Positions 1 through 12,300 of a stretch of 64,000 nucleotides of DNA are shown in pieces. Origin of the DNA: Phlyctochytrium arcticum (taxonomy: Eukaryota > Chytridiomycota > Chytridiomycetes > Chytridiales > Chytridiaceae); NCBI GenBank assembly GCA_025602905.1, contig JAHLKI010000012.1, positions 620,001-684,000 of the forward strand. Reading direction: 5' to 3'. Made by a program: the position numbers and the translations under genes. Below the pieces are notes generated by a model, which worked only from the letters and a program-made list of their open reading frames with translations, made no database searches and was not told where the DNA came from. Position 1 is the stretch's first letter. Each line of letters starts with the position of its first letter.

Positions 1-688
1 TCTGCATCTTCATGGCAGCACGCTGGGATCCTGCAATGTCACCCTCTTCCCGTAACCTAGCCATCTCTGCTTGAATGGGCTTGATCTTGGGACTAATGTT
101 TGAGAGTTTGGCGGCCGCGCGCTGAGCCTTCAAGGTCAATGGCAAAAGGGCCGTTCGGATGAGAACGGTCGTGACCATAATGGTGGCCCACCAAGGCAAC
201 CCCGTTGTGACATAGACTGCTTCCAAAAGTGATTGGGCCAGGCCGGCCGGTGTCCAATTGCTCAGGCCGAGCGTCTTCAAATCGCCAATGTGCTCAATGG
301 CTTTGAGCGTTGGTTCTATTGCTTGTTCCGGGATCGTGGTGGACTCGGCTATAAAGGATGGGATGGTATTATCAATCAGGGTTGGAGGTAGATCAGTAGT
401 TGCGGTGACGGCTTCGGGAGCTGCTGCCGGTGCTGGCGTTGGAATAGCAGCAGGTTTCACATCTACTTCGACCGGCTGTTTTGATGACCAAAAGAATGAT
501 CTAATGCCCAGTAGTTGGGTAACGGGGCCTCGAGCATTTGATATCCGCGACTGAACTGGTTGGCAATTCCGCAGCGGCCTTGTAATTGTGGGTGTTCGTG
601 CCGACAAAGTATGTGAGATTCCCAAACTCCTTCGCCCAAGCTCGACGGATAGCCGGCCGAGCCCGCGGGCTGTTGTCGTAGCGCTCAT
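1..688 (-). CDS. OXA1: Mitochondrial inner-membrane insertase Oxa1 (N-terminal part, runs off the window)
   Basis: YidC/Oxa1-family insertase that puts mitochondrially made proteins into the inner membrane. I read one uninterrupted frame from the ATG at 688 to the window edge (229 codons, no intron). The first ~65 residues are rich in Arg/Ser/Thr with almost no acidic residues (begins MSATTTARGLGRLS), as expected of a matrix-targeting presequence. A Pro/Ala-rich linker follows, then the family block LSNWTPAGLAQSLLEAVYV, the first membrane segment beginning at GLPWWATIMVTTVLIRTALL, and the start of the positively charged helix (PLTLKAQRAAAKLSNISPKI). The C-terminal membrane segments lie outside the window. 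The neighbouring CHY gene is divergent, 182 bp away. Another frame open at 501-767 is antisense-frame noise and does not reach the insertase domain. Confidence 0.93.
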   Translation of the reverse strand, partial: MSATTTARGLGRLSVELGRRSLGISHTLSARTPTITRPLRNCQPVQSRISNARGPVTQLLGIRSFFWSSKQPVEVDVKPAAIPTPAPAAAPEAVTATTDLPPTLIDNTIPSFIAESTTIPEQAIEPTLKAIEHIGDLKTLGLSNWTPAGLAQSLLEAVYVTTGLPWWATIMVTTVLIRTALLPLTLKAQRAAAKLSNISPKIKPIQAEMARLREEGDIAGSQRAAMKMQ

Positions 689-870
689 TGGCGAGGTTAA
701 ATGTTTTGTCGAAACCTTTGTCAAATTCATGAAATTCACCGTTGGTTGCAGATCCGAGTGTTGGCATAGTGATTAGTGAAGCTGCGCGTTAATAGTACGC
801 TGAATGTCCGCAAGACAAGACCTCCTGAACCGCTTCCTTTTGACGATCTCCGCCTATACAAACTCCCATA

Positions 871-1543
871 ATGTGTAAGACTTTATCGTTGCTTGAGTTA
901 CTTATGAGGTTCTAATCAATTTCCGCCTATTTGTTGACGCAGGCAAACATATTTTGAACGCGCAGGTAGAGTACTTCAGTCCTGGTCATTTTGACTATGT
1001 TGGTTCTGACCAAGACTTTTCCCCTCCTTCCAGGTTTCCGTACGCGCACCATGTTGCAGAAAGTGGTTTGATTGCCCAGAATGTCATCAAGAAGTATCAG
1101 ATCACGAGTTGACGTACGTGGGATAACTGGCGATGTGAAAGTTTTGGATCAAAGGCTGACAGTCGCGTTATTTCGAACAGCAAAGCGGCAGAGATGGTTA
1201 TGGCATGCAAGAAATGTCGAAAGGTGTTCCGGAAAGATTTGACGTATGTCGTATTGTGTATTGGGATGCCACGCTACCCATCTCTAAACTGTTTTGTGTA
1301 TTTTCAGCAATTACGAGGAGGAGGACGAGTTTTGCCCAAATTGTGACAATCAATATGTAATAGACGCCAAAACCCCACAAATGGTATGTTTGACAAAAAG
1401 GCTGCGTTGTTGTGTAGCACCGTTCTGACTGTCTATTCTAGGGAATCGGAATCGAGGGAGACGATCCACGACTACTTAAGGATTTCCGAAAAAAGCAAAT
1501 GCAGTTAATGGAAGAGGATTTCATGGCGGACAGACTAGGATAG
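871..1543 (+). CDS. Small CHY zinc-finger protein (Hot13-like)
   Basis: Spliced model join(871..874,943..965,1034..1113,1181..1243,1308..1383,1442..1543), 115 aa. The protein is little more than one CHY zinc finger: CKHILNAQ, then CCRKWFDCPECHQE, then CKKCRKVF and CPNCDNQ supply the Cys/His pairs, followed by a basic tail. In fungi such stand-alone CHY proteins resemble Hot13, which helps zinc handling and oxidative folding in the mitochondrial intermembrane space; in larger proteins the same domain sits in RCHY1-type ubiquitin ligases. No RING is present here. The start is fixed by an in-frame stop at 841-843 and by the perfect CHY signature directly after the ATG. The first coding exon is only four bases (ATGT). 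All introns are GT-AG. Exact role is inferred from family only. Confidence 0.85.
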
Positions 1544-1626
1544 AAAACACATCTAGAACTAAAAAAAAGAAATCAAAAGGAAAAAGTCGTCTCAATCTCC
1601 AACTCTGTCCATGTTGCGGTATTTGT

Positions 1627-2781
1627 TTATTCCTTTTTGCGTGATGCTAGGAATTTCCGTATCAAAGTCGAGCTCATTTTCTCGGCGGCCTTTACCGCGG
1701 TGGTGCCCTCCTGTAAACGGGGAGCAATCAAGTCAATCAGGAAAATGTCCAATATTGACAATCCGACTTTTTCCCTCAGTGCATTGACTAAGAGCCCAAA
1801 TGGATCAGCGAAATGGGGCAGAGATCCAACACCTTCTCTGAGCATACCTGCAGCACATCCTTTTGCCGTCTCCTGTGATCCAACTATCGCTTGTATCTTT
1901 GGATCATCCTTTGTCGGTCCGAAATCATCCTGGATCAGAACAACATCATATACAAGGCCGAACCGCATCTTGTTTAGGAATTCCTTGACGGCCTTCACTC
2001 GCCATTCTGATGGTTGTATGAGCTCGCCAAACGCCTTTTTCTTCACTTGCTCCTCGTTCAGATCTAACGCGAGGTCAATAACCTAGTAATAGAATACGTT
2101 CTCTGAACCTACTCACCCGTTACTCCACAGATCAGACGCTGGCGAGTCAGCCACGCAGCCATTGTTAATAGGATTTTGTGTCCGCCGTGTAAATGGTCAA
2201 AGGTTCCCCCCATGGCCACATGATCGTAAATCTTGTGGGTTGAGGACCGTTCAACTTCTGGGGTAGGTATGGGCTGAACCTCTGGTCGAGCGTCCACTTC
2301 CGATAACGAGTGCATACGAAGGTGTGGGAGGTTATCTTTAGCCCGTTTCACATTGATTGTAGCCAGATTCGCCTTGTCTGCCTTCATGATTAGCCAATGA
2401 AAGTATTCTCATATCCGTGCGCTAGAAACCTTCAGGAAACCCGGCCAAGGCCTCAATGTCTTCCAAGAGCCACGGGTCATAACCGCACCAGTCGCTCAAA
2501 ACGACATCAACCGGTAGGAGCGGATTACCCAGCTCGAGAGCTACAGAGGAAGCCGCTCCATACAAGTTACAGAGTAACCGTTGTAATGGATCAAACAGTT
2601 CGACGGGATGATCTAGGTTTTTGGCGATTTCGGGGCACGAAACAACCACCAGCAAGCTGCTCGCTGGAGCATCCTGCTGCGAGCATAGATCTGCTGTAGC
2701 GACACCTATGGCATGGATACCTTGACCCAGCGAGGAAGAAACCTTCTCCAGCTCTATCAGAATAGCTATCGTCTTTGCCAT
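1627..2781 (-). CDS. CAB4: Phosphopantetheine adenylyltransferase (CoA synthesis, Cab4 type)
   Basis: Makes dephospho-CoA from 4'-phosphopantetheine and ATP, the fourth step of coenzyme A synthesis. Model complement(join(1627..2063,2117..2377,2430..2781)), 349 aa, lengths sum to a multiple of three. The nucleotidyltransferase signature MGGTFDHLHGGHKILL carries the T/HxGH motif; splicing restores the next family motif GVTD followed by LNEEQVKKKAFGEL. The C-terminal third (VYDVVLIQDDFGPTKDDPKI) matches the eukaryotic domain. An N-terminal ~120-residue extension ending DVVLSDWCGYDPWLL is typical of the fungal enzyme, which lacks the bacterial CoaD minimal form. The dephospho-CoA kinase domain found fused in animals is absent. 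It is divergent from EXO70, 351 bp apart. The start at 2781 is the first ATG after an in-frame stop; an upstream exon cannot be excluded. Confidence 0.88.
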
Positions 2782-3132
2782 GACTTCTTTTTCCAAAAAA
2801 TTGTACCAAAAGATGTCCTAGAAATTCCGAGTGTGAAATTATTTCGATCACGTAATGGAGCGGCCATATGGAAATGGCAACTCGCATTTTTACACATTGA
2901 AAAGATTGGCGGTTCGCGTTCTTGCAAAGATCACATTGCGCCTATGGTTTACATAGAAAGGTTTGTTGGAAACTAGCGGCTTCAGTCTATCAATGTCCAT
3001 CCGTATTAATCCTGCCGGTCAGCCATCGAAATGAGGCTCATCTTGAGAGACGACGGGCCTTGGAGCAACGGCTCTACCAGGTGCGGTTCCCTCCCGAGAG
3101 AGTTAGTAGCACCAGGCAGTTGATGGAGTAAC

Positions 3133-5603
3133 ATGCGTCAGGATACTCAAGACCTGGAGCTGCTCCAAGAATCTTTGAGCAAAACGGCCATCCTGACAGG
3201 AAAGATTGTATGTTGAGGCTGGAGTATCGGTCATGAACGAGTAACCAACCGCGTCGACTAGGATAGCATGCTGAATAGCTTTGACTCCAGACTGGGAAAA
3301 TTGGAAACTTCCATCCTTCCAATCCATCGATCCACTCAGAAACTCACAAAGCTTTACGATCGTACGTGCTAAGAGAGAAGGACGGGAATCCTGTACTTAC
3401 TGACGTTGAATTGAAGACATCAACGGATCGCTTGAGCAAGTCCAGATTGTGATTGACTACTTTGATCTGGGCACAAAGGAAGAGCCGCTGATTGCGAAAG
3501 GGTTGGAACAGAGTCTCGGACACCAAGGAACCACTTGAACTCATTTGTTTATGTTAGGCCGGTTGAAGACAACTTGGCACCATTCCTTCAGTCAGTTGAA
3601 AACTTGAAAAATGCTCTCATTTATCTCCAGAAGACTAAATACAAGGCCTCTGAGCGAGCTGTCACGCATCTGGTAAGAGCTCTCTCCCCAGCTTTATATG
3701 ATTCTAATTGAAATCTGACCGTTATGACCAGAAATACACCTTGACGAAAGCCCTTGGACAACTAAACAATCTTTTCCGGAAATGGCTTACAAGCGCGAGC
3801 GCACCAATCGATCCCTTAGTTTATGTTGATGCGGACATTCCCACCATTCCAGATGCGGCGCTGAAACATTTACAAAGCTTATCGTACGAACTTCAAACAT
3901 CCAGTATCGGCGACCTGGACTTCCCTCCCATCTACCTGAAAATTTACGAAGAGGTCCGCCGCACGTTCTTGGTAAAGAGTCTACAGGGCGCCTTCCAGGC
4001 TGTCAAAGATCAGGAAAAGGTCGACAGAAATACTTATACCAAAGGCACTTGCGCGTTCGTCACACTCGCCAAATGCTTGTTCAAACTCTTGAAGGTAATT
4101 GAGGCACTCATTTATATAGGTTTCACTTGCACTCATATTGGAACCCCCTAGGCCGAGAAAGACCTTTGCAATAAGCTGATTCCAAAAGCCTCTGCCTCAA
4201 CTGCATTCCAAAATACAATCACATTGCCCGTAGAAACGTTTTTGGAAATAGGGGACACGATGTGTGGGCGGATCAAGCGAAATGTTGCCCGAAAGGAGTA
4301 TACAGATGTCCTTATGCTCGTTGATGCGGTTGATGGGCTTTCCATCTGTCTTCGAGAGTTTGAAGGAGTCATTGCGGTAAGCATCCAGCCTAAATTCCTC
4401 TGCAACTGTGGCAAGTTTTGACCATTCATTAGTATTCCGGGGCAAAAGGCAATGACGTGAATGAATTGGCGTCCCAGTGTAAAGCTGTCGTTGTCCAGGC
4501 GTTGGCCCAATTTTACGAAGAGATAAAGGTAATCCTACCTCCTTGTCTTCACACTCTCAAAGTTGACACCATCCGGTTCTTCATAGGCTGACCCCAATAA
4601 GGCAACTGTGTCTGTCGATGGAACTGTTCATGAGTTGACAAGCACGGTACGTTCTTAATTCATTTATTGTTGCTGTGGCCTTGTGATTGATCGTACAATG
4701 GCAGACTCTCAATACTCTGCGGCGGCTGGTAGACTTCCACATGGCTCTCGACAAGATTCTATCAGACGGCGCAGTAAGTCTCGTATTTCGACCTTTCAAA
4801 CTGTATACACTAAATTTCGCATCATTAGAATCCGTTAAGCGTGAGCACGTTTTCCGACCTTTTATCGCTCGTGACTACGGCTCTGGCGGCAACGATCGAT
4901 CAAAAGGCCAAAATGTATAAAAAGCCGACGCTCGCGGCCATTTTCTTGATGAACAATCACCACTATGTCTACAAGAACTTGCGACAAAGCAAATTGGCGG
5001 ATATCACGAAACCAGAAGATATAGCCAAATGGGAGAAATCTTGGGGTCGGCATAGGGAGTCATATCGAGACAGGTACATTCTCAACTCATTCTCCTGTTA
5101 TTTTTGGACTACGTCTCAAATACAAATTACCCTAGCTGGAAGCCAGTGATCGAGGCGTTGACGGAGAAAGGCATGACCATCCCACCCAATACCAAAACAC
5201 TATCCAAATCTCAGCGACAGGCGGTAAAAGATAAATTTAAGGTTTGCTTCACATTTGCATTGTCTACAAAACATTCGCTGATTTGGCAAACTGCTTAGAC
5301 TTTCAACTCGGAATTCGAAGATACATACAAGCAACAGAAAGCATACTCAGTACCCGACCCCGATCTTCGCGCAGTCGTGATTCGAGATATCAAAGCTATC
5401 CTAATGCCATTTTTCCGGGGCTTCCACGACAAGTAAGCTGATATCTTATTACCATTATCATGTCGTCTAAATCTAACAAATTTTTAACATTCATTAGATT
5501 CACGGCAATGGAATTTACAAAAAATCAAGAAAAATATGTAAAGTACACCCCGAAGACACTGGAGACTGCAATCGAAAAGTTCTTTGATGTCGCCAGTGTT
5601 TAA
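3133..5603 (+). CDS. EXO70: Exocyst complex subunit Exo70
   Basis: Exo70 tethers secretory vesicles to the plasma membrane through PI(4,5)P2 and Rho-GTPase binding. Model join(3133..3207,3262..3361,3417..3501,3558..3672,3732..4094,4152..4376,4433..4528,4587..4646,4705..4773,4829..5073,5136..5241,5299..5432,5498..5603): 13 exons, 592 aa, in frame throughout. The N-terminal coiled coil reads LELLQESLSKTAILTGKI then NSFDSRLGKLETSILPIH; the typical EPLIAKGPVEDNLAPFL block is regained only by splicing. The central SYELQ..FPPIYLKIYEEVRR and the C-terminal KYVKYTPKTLETAIEKFFD (basic, membrane-binding end of the family) are clear. The length agrees with the ~600-aa family. Two minus-strand frames over the first exons are shadows. 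A short upstream exon is possible because the usual N-terminus starts a few residues earlier. RAC1, a possible regulator, lies at 33.5 kb. Confidence 0.94.
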
Positions 5604-5750
5604 TAGATACCCTACTTGTATTCGTGTAAATAATTTTGGCATGTATCGGAGATTTTTTGAGGGTTGTAAATGTGATTATGTAAAAAAATGTTAACTTTCC
5701 AAATTTTGTAATTTGCAGATGTCGTTTGTTTTTGTGATCCCAGAGTCAAT

Positions 5751-7703
5751 ATGAAGGTGTGTTGTGAAAGATGATTTGCGGGACTTGGATCTGATCATTG
5801 CTTCAGAGATCTGGAGGTGCCGTTCGGGGCAGTCGACGTAATGGCGAAGTAAGGCTATTCTCTAATTTGATGTCCCGGGTATTCCTAATTTTTGTTTAGA
5901 AAATAGCAGTGATTACTCGGGATAACATTCGTACACTCCGGCCTCATGCACCGGATATGCCACGAGAGCTGGGGCCACCAGGGCAGGTGGGCTGGCGGGA
6001 GGCAGTCATTATGCATGCTCAGGATTTCAATAGAGCGAAGGTATTCAAAACTTAGGAGGGATTAGCAATCTTCAAACTTGCTAACCAAGTTATTATTGGA
6101 AAACTAGAAACAATCGACATGCTTCACTCAAGAGCAGCTCGATCGTCAAAATAGCGAAATAAATCGTGCAAAAATTGAGATTGCAGAAGCAGCTAAAGCC
6201 CGAAAGGTTTGATTGGCTGCCGTGGAAGATCAATCAAGAAATACTAACGACAGTTTCAGGAAAAAATGGAAGCATACGATCATACCCGCTCAACGAATGC
6301 AGCCCTCAGTTTCCTGGAAGCTGAAGCTAAAGCTCAATCAAATCACCTACTATCAAAAGCTCAACTCCAGCTGGAAGAACAAGAGGATGATATCAAACAC
6401 ATGAACGAACTCATCTTGTACGCGAAGTGTGTTGCCATAAGGGACAAACAAGTTGACGAAAAGGTTGGACTGATTGCTAGAGGCTAGCAGACTAGTCATA
6501 CTAAACGCAATGAGTAGAAAATGATCAAGAACGAGCGGAAGGAGGAGGAAGCTCGACTTGATGCTATCATGGAAGCCGAACGGGTAGCCGAACTGGAAAA
6601 GCTCGCGGAACGTGAGAAAAAACGCGTCGAAGGTGCCTTTATGCTTTGCCTTCCACAAAGTTGGCATTTATCTCATGTCAATCTCTAGAGATGCGTCGGG
6701 GAGCAGCAACTATTCGCGCCCAAATTTCCGAGCGCCGCGAAGCTTCTTTGCTGGACGGTGAACGGCGAGAACAAGAAACAAAGGGCATTTTGGCTCAGAT
6801 TGCAGCCATGGCGGAGCAAGACGCTTTGGAGAAGGCCGCAAAGCTGGACGCGCAGAAAGTGCTTCGACTCCAGGTTGTCAAGGCAAACCAAGAGTCAGCC
6901 GATCGAAAGAAACTCGCTCGTGAGAAAGAAGAGGAGGAGGATCGCAAAGTTTTGGAGTACATTCTCGAGAAAGAGCAGCGAGAAATTGAAAACGATCGCG
7001 TACAAAAAGAGAAGAAGGCCGAGCGTGAAAAGGAGCTTTCTCGGCTACGTGCTGCGCAAGAGAAGATGTCAGACAAACAAGCGCAGCAGGATGCATTACG
7101 TGCGCGTCGGGCCTACGAGGCTCACGAACGGGAATACCGCCAAAAGCTGCTGGTGCAGGCACAAAAGAATGCCGCTGCAGAGCAAGGGCTGCGTGAAAGC
7201 CGTGCTTTGCAGCAACGCGCGCGACACCATGCTATTGCCGTGGAAGCTCAAAAGATGCGCAGCGAGTTTATGGAGAACCTCCAGAGGCAAAAGGAGCAGG
7301 AGGAAAAGATCAAAAAGGAGGAATGGGAACGCGCTGAAAAGAACCGACAATATGCACGAGAAGTTCAGGTAATAATTTACTTTCATCCAAAAGACCATGG
7401 AACGTGGGAAAAGCTAACATGTTCACCCATAAAGTCTCAAATAGCAGAGAAGGAGGCCACACGGCGAAAGCAGCGTGAGGACTTTTTCATGGACGGTGTA
7501 CGCGTGGCAAAAGAACAGGCAGAGAAGGCCAAGAAGATTGAATCCATCAAAATCCGCAAGCTACGCGTACGTACTTGAATGATTTCTCATTGTGCTTTAC
7601 GTCTAACTCAAAATGTCTACAGGAGCTCCAGGCTGTGGGCGTCCCAAGCAAGTACTGTAGGGAAGTGGAGCGGAAAGTACATGTTGCTGGAGTGCTCTCG
7701 TAG
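5751..7703 (+). CDS. CFAP45: Cilia- and flagella-associated protein 45 (CFAP45/CCDC19)
   Basis: Microtubule inner protein of the ciliary axoneme. Model join(5751..5756,5807..5848,5900..6040,6108..6206,6260..6463,6518..6632,6689..7368,7435..7566,7623..7703), 499 aa, in frame. After a short basic N-terminus the family block VITRDNIRTL appears, followed by almost continuous Glu/Lys/Arg/Gln-rich helix (about residues 100-480). Landmarks shared with the animal protein are ILYAKCVAIRDKQV, RGAATIRAQISERREASLL, LSRLRAAQEKMSDKQAQQD and the C-terminal LQAVGVPSKYCREVERK. The first coding exon is just ATGAAG. It lies 147 bp behind EXO70 and 151 bp ahead of SLT11, all on the + strand. Its presence argues that this fungus makes a motile flagellum, since the gene is absent from non-flagellated fungi. 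I am confident of the family. Confidence 0.93.
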
Positions 7704-7854
7704 TTTCTTAGCATCAGATACGCGTTTTGATGCGCGCTTTGTACATTTTCGTAAACAAATGAATGCGCAGTCTGTTACACGTGATCCCTGGCACTTTGAA
7801 TTTCGAATTTGAACTCTTCAAATTTGGTAGAGCTCAGAAGCACAAGAATTAAGC

Positions 7855-9263
7855 ATGTCTCGTCAAGGGTAAGTACCCAGGAGGCTCCTTCAAGGCTATT
7901 GGGCAGGACACTGATAGTCTCTGCTCTTTTTCTAGGTGGGAAAGTTCGGATTTTCCAATTTTGGTGAGTTTGAGGGGTACAGTACTGCATGTTCTAGGTC
8001 CTAACCGTTGCTTAGTGTGAAACATGCCTCGGCCCGAATCCCTATGTGCGAATGACCAAACAGAACCACGGCAAAGAGTGCAAAATATGTGGCCGACCGT
8101 TTACCGTTTTCCGGTGGTGTCCGGGTCAACAGATGCGGAATAAGAAGACTGAAGTATGCCAAACTTGTGCCAAAGTCAAGAACGTTTGTCAGACATGTGT
8201 CTTGGATCTGGAATACGGTTCGTACTGGGACATGGCTGGTGGATCGTTTTGGGCAACGTGCTAATGTGTGGTGATCAGGATTGCCTGTTCAAGTACGAGA
8301 CTCTGTTCTTCAAGTTCAGGATGATATACCCCACTCGGATGTAAACAGAGAGTTCTTCATTGCCAGCGTTGAGGGAAAGGTACTGTTCTCAACATTCGAG
8401 TAATCTATGTATCTGGATCTGATCTGACCCGTGGTACTAGTTGGCCAATGACAGTCTCCTGAATTACGCTAAGGCAGATGGATCAGCTCGAGATTTGCTT
8501 CGCAAAATATCGCGCCATGAGCCATACTACAAACGGAATAAGCCACACATCTGTTCCTTCTACGTCAAGGGCGAATGTAAACGGGGAGACGAGTGTCCTT
8601 TTCGCCATGAATTGCCAGTGGAGAACGATCTGGCTCATCAGAACATAAGGGATCGGTATAATGGACGGGATGACCCAGTGGCCCGACGCATGCGTGAGTA
8701 TTTCATTCCGGCGAAGTGGATTGGAAAGTAGGCGCTAATGTCAAATTATCTAGTGGCCAAGCAGGATAAGCGCAAGATTACGAGTATGGAAGATCAGTCT
8801 GTAAAGTCATTGTTTATAACGGGAGTCAGTGCTGAAGTTCAAGAGAGTGATTTGAGGTAAGCCGATTGAGAGTGAGAGTTGGCATATACGATGCTAAAAA
8901 ACCTTTTACTTTCATAGGAGCTACTTTTGCATCTTCGGCGAGATCCAATCCGTCATTGTGGTCGGGAAATCACAATGTGCATTCGTCAATTTCGCCTCTC
9001 GAGCCGCCGCCGAAGCCGCCCTCGAAAAAGCCCAACAAGGCCTCGAAATCAACGGCAAACAACTCAAAGCCCAATGGGGTAAATCCAAACCCGTTGGACC
9101 CAAAGCGGACGCTAAACACGGGCCATCGGCCAAGGCTCCTGCTCCGGATATGGATCGATTATTGGAAAAGGGGCCACCACCGCCGCCCGGTGCGACACCG
9201 GTCGCCTATGCCTCACAAGATCCATCGCAATTGGGCACGTCTTCGCGTGATTTTAGAGCTTAG
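7855..9263 (+). CDS. SLT11: Pre-mRNA splicing factor Slt11/Ecm2 (RBM22)
   Basis: Spliceosomal protein of the NineTeen-related complex that contacts U6 snRNA and the pre-mRNA near the catalytic centre. Model join(7855..7868,7936..7963,8016..8217,8279..8379,8441..8693,8754..8856,8918..9263), 348 aa. Order of domains: N-terminal Cys-rich zinc-binding region ([40 protein letters not shown]), the linker [11 protein letters not shown], a CCCH finger ([20 protein letters not shown]), then an RRM ([11 protein letters not shown] with RNP1-like [12 protein letters not shown]) and a Pro-rich tail. This is the animal RBM22 layout; budding-yeast Ecm2 retains only part of it. The first coding exon is 14 nt. 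It is convergent with DZIP1, with 130 bp between stop codons. Confidence 0.95.
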
Positions 9264-9393
9264 GTTTGGTTGGAGGGAACAGTGTATATAGGGGGTTTCA
9301 TGGTCTGTCCCAGCATCTCCAAAAAATCTTGAACAGAATTTTAAATATTGGGTGCTGAACAGACACCAAGTAAAGGTTTAAAAAAAAAGAGTT

Positions 9394-12300
9394 TTAATCA
9401 TCAAAACTGTTGTAACTAATATCGTCCATCATGATTTCTTTGGGTGGGGGTCGAGTCGATTCGATTTGTCGGGGTTGCGTGGCAGGTCGGCTGGTGGGTG
9501 CTCTAAAAACCACCACAATTCAATAAAGGTCCATGGTAACGCGTAAGAAAGAGAATATGATACTTACACAGTCTCCATAAACGAATCAATACTCGTTATA
9601 TCACTGTAATTGTCATTCTCTTTGGTCTTTGAGACGGGTGTCCTGTGTTCTTTCGATGTGACAGGGGTTTGTTTCGGGGGTGGCATGGAGGACATGGATG
9701 AATCGGGGGACGAGACGATAAAGGAGTCGGTTGAGGGGTCTTTCCTGGGTGGAGGTTGTGAATGGGATGTTGGGGTTTTGGGTGGACGGGAGGTGGACGT
9801 GTTGGTCGTAGAGGGATGGGATGTGGAGCGGTTTGAGGAAGAGGTGGTATGGTTTGTAGTCTTGTTGAGTTCACTTGTCGTGTTGGTATCCATCTCGGAT
9901 TCCTCACGAATGGGTGAGATGTTCTTGGTGGTTGTAGGTACTTTAGCAGGCGCCCGGGTCGCGGGACCCATATCCGAGGTATCCTGATCACTCGTCTCCT
10001 CCTCTTCATCCGACAAACTCGTCGTGTCGTCCTGAGGAACGCGGAAGTTGGACGTACGACGATGCGGCGGTTCCGTACTGCGATCGTCTACAGGGCTAAA
10101 CATGACGCTGCGACCCGCCAAGGCTGGGATATAGTCGGCGGATTTGGGCGCCGAGTCGGCCCATCCGCTTACAGGTTGCTGATGTCGCTGGGGGGACAGT
10201 GCACTGGCCGGTCCCGAGTCTCGCCCGCCAGCTGCAGCTATATTGGTAGCCCGATTACGCCAATTGGAGTGACCGAGGTAGGCGTTGGACGTACGCGTGG
10301 AGGCGGGGGCAATGTGACGCGTTGGACTGGTGTAGTCTACTTGTCGCCGCCCCCGTTCACTCTCCTCTTCTTCTTCTTCCGATTCAGTCTCGGACGATTC
10401 CTCCTCCGTCTGTTCTTGGATCTGATCTTGAGTAGGTGGTTTTGGTAATCGCTTGTTTCGTCTCGGTGACTGTGTATCTGATCCGGCTGCCGACGACCGT
10501 CGTCGTTCCATGGCTTCGCGTTGTTGCTGCTGAAGCCATAATGTCGCATCCGCCGTTTTGTTTCTTTTGAAGGTGATTGCGTCAGTGAATTTACGGAACT
10601 TTTCGCGGAGGGTGCCCCCCGGAGAGGGTGGAACGGACATGCTCCGGAGTAACCAGTCGCTGGCGGGGGTTGTTGCACTTGCGGGACTGGACCGGCTTGG
10701 GCTTTGTGATGACCGTCTTGATCCTTTGCGTTGATTGAATTTGGTCGCCTTTTGCCGCCGGTTTCTGAACGCCGTAGACGCTGAGCTGGTGTCGGATACT
10801 TCACTCTCCGACCCCGAAAACTCACTACTCTCCTCATCAGACCACTGCACCGACTCATTATCCCTCCGTTTCAAACTCGGAAACTTGTATCCCCCCAATG
10901 CGGGAGTCTGCGGGGGCACCGACCGACTCCGTTTTTGCTCATTCCTCGCCCGACTCTGGATCAGTCGCTTTGACGGGGGCGGTGGGTGTTTGGTCATAAT
11001 GGGTGGAGGGCGCGCCCCCATTTTGGTTTTCTCCGTCAGAGCCAGTTTGTCGATTTTGGCACCGATATGCTCGCTCATGAGTTTGTACATGGGATCCTGT
11101 CGTTTCTTGTTTAGGACATTGCGGTCAAAGGTGACGGAGGCGCGTTTGAGGGTTTTGGTGGTGGCCGAGTCCGTTTTGTACCAAGTGGAGGGGTGACCGG
11201 GGATATGGTGGTCATGGTGCAGGGTTTGGTTGACAGAATGAGAGATTTGGGTGCGGTACGTGGCGACTTGGTCGGCGGTGTGAGGAAGATAGGCTTTAAT
11301 GTGTGGCGAGGTTGGGATTGGCGTTTCTACAAAGGCATGTTAGCATTGCGCAGTTGTATATGATCTGGAGGTAGCTTTACCTTTATGTTGAGCCATCAAC
11401 TTCAAAGCCAAATCCCATGTCAGCTAGTCACATAATCCGCGTGAGCAACCCAACCTTTAGTCAAATTAAGAGAAAACATACCGGCTCGGGAGCCTTTGGT
11501 TCCACCGGTACTTCAATCTCCGGCACCACCTCTTTAGGCGGATCCGCCTGCCGGATGACCACCGGAGGTTCAACAACCTTTGGTTTCGAGGCTGGTTCGA
11601 CTTGCTGGATGATTTGTGGTGGGGGTGCGGGTGGTGCCTGATTGCCTTTTTTTAAATCTGCAATTTGTTGCTAATATAAAGTCAGTGGGATGTGCGGGGC
11701 ACGGGAAGGAGGGTGTGTGTGAAAAAGTGTACCTTGAGAGCTTCAAGCGCCTCCCGGTCACTCTGTCGCCATTCGGTTGCAATCTGCTTGATCGCTTCCC
11801 GATCACTCGCCGACAAATGCCCGGGCTAATTTACATGATTTAGCCCATCGTTCTAGTTCCAATCCATCAAGCTATTTACATTACCTCTTTATTTGCGAGC
11901 ATCTTTAACTCTTTAATCTCGTTCTGCAACGCGTCCTGGAATGCCTTCATGTCGATAGACTCTTGGGTTTTGGACGGTGATTCCGGGACAGGTTTAACGT
12001 TGCTTCGCGTCGATTCTTCATCTTCCAAAGACCCGAATTTGGATTTTTGGGATTCGGCAGTTTGGAGTTGTGCCTATGGGTGGGTGGGTTGGTGTGGGAA
12101 CAGAACAGGATAGGGAGGTGAAGCGTACCTTTACGCGACTGAGTTCGTCACGTTCAAAGTCAAGTTTGGATCGGTCTTCGGCTAGGGATCGTTGGAGCTC
12201 TGCCTTTTGAGATGTTGAAGATGAGTTTAAGGACTGGTGTACAGTGACATGGCATGTACCTACCTTCATGTCGTTTAGTTGTTGTTGAAAGCGAGCTTTT

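Noticed and set aside
501..767. 88-codon minus-strand frame beginning MPTLGSATNGEF
   Set aside because: It overlaps the Oxa1 presequence in another frame. The true Oxa1 frame starts at 688 with an Arg-rich presequence and continues into the insertase domain.
3103..3544. Two minus-strand frames that first looked like a Rad1-type checkpoint protein
   Set aside because: They are antisense shadows of the first exons of EXO70, whose splicing gives an unbroken Exo70 N-terminus.
9610..10858. Several long frames on both strands within the DZIP1 tail
   Set aside because: Shadows of the low-complexity long exon; only the frame that joins the DZIP and zinc-finger exons is supported.
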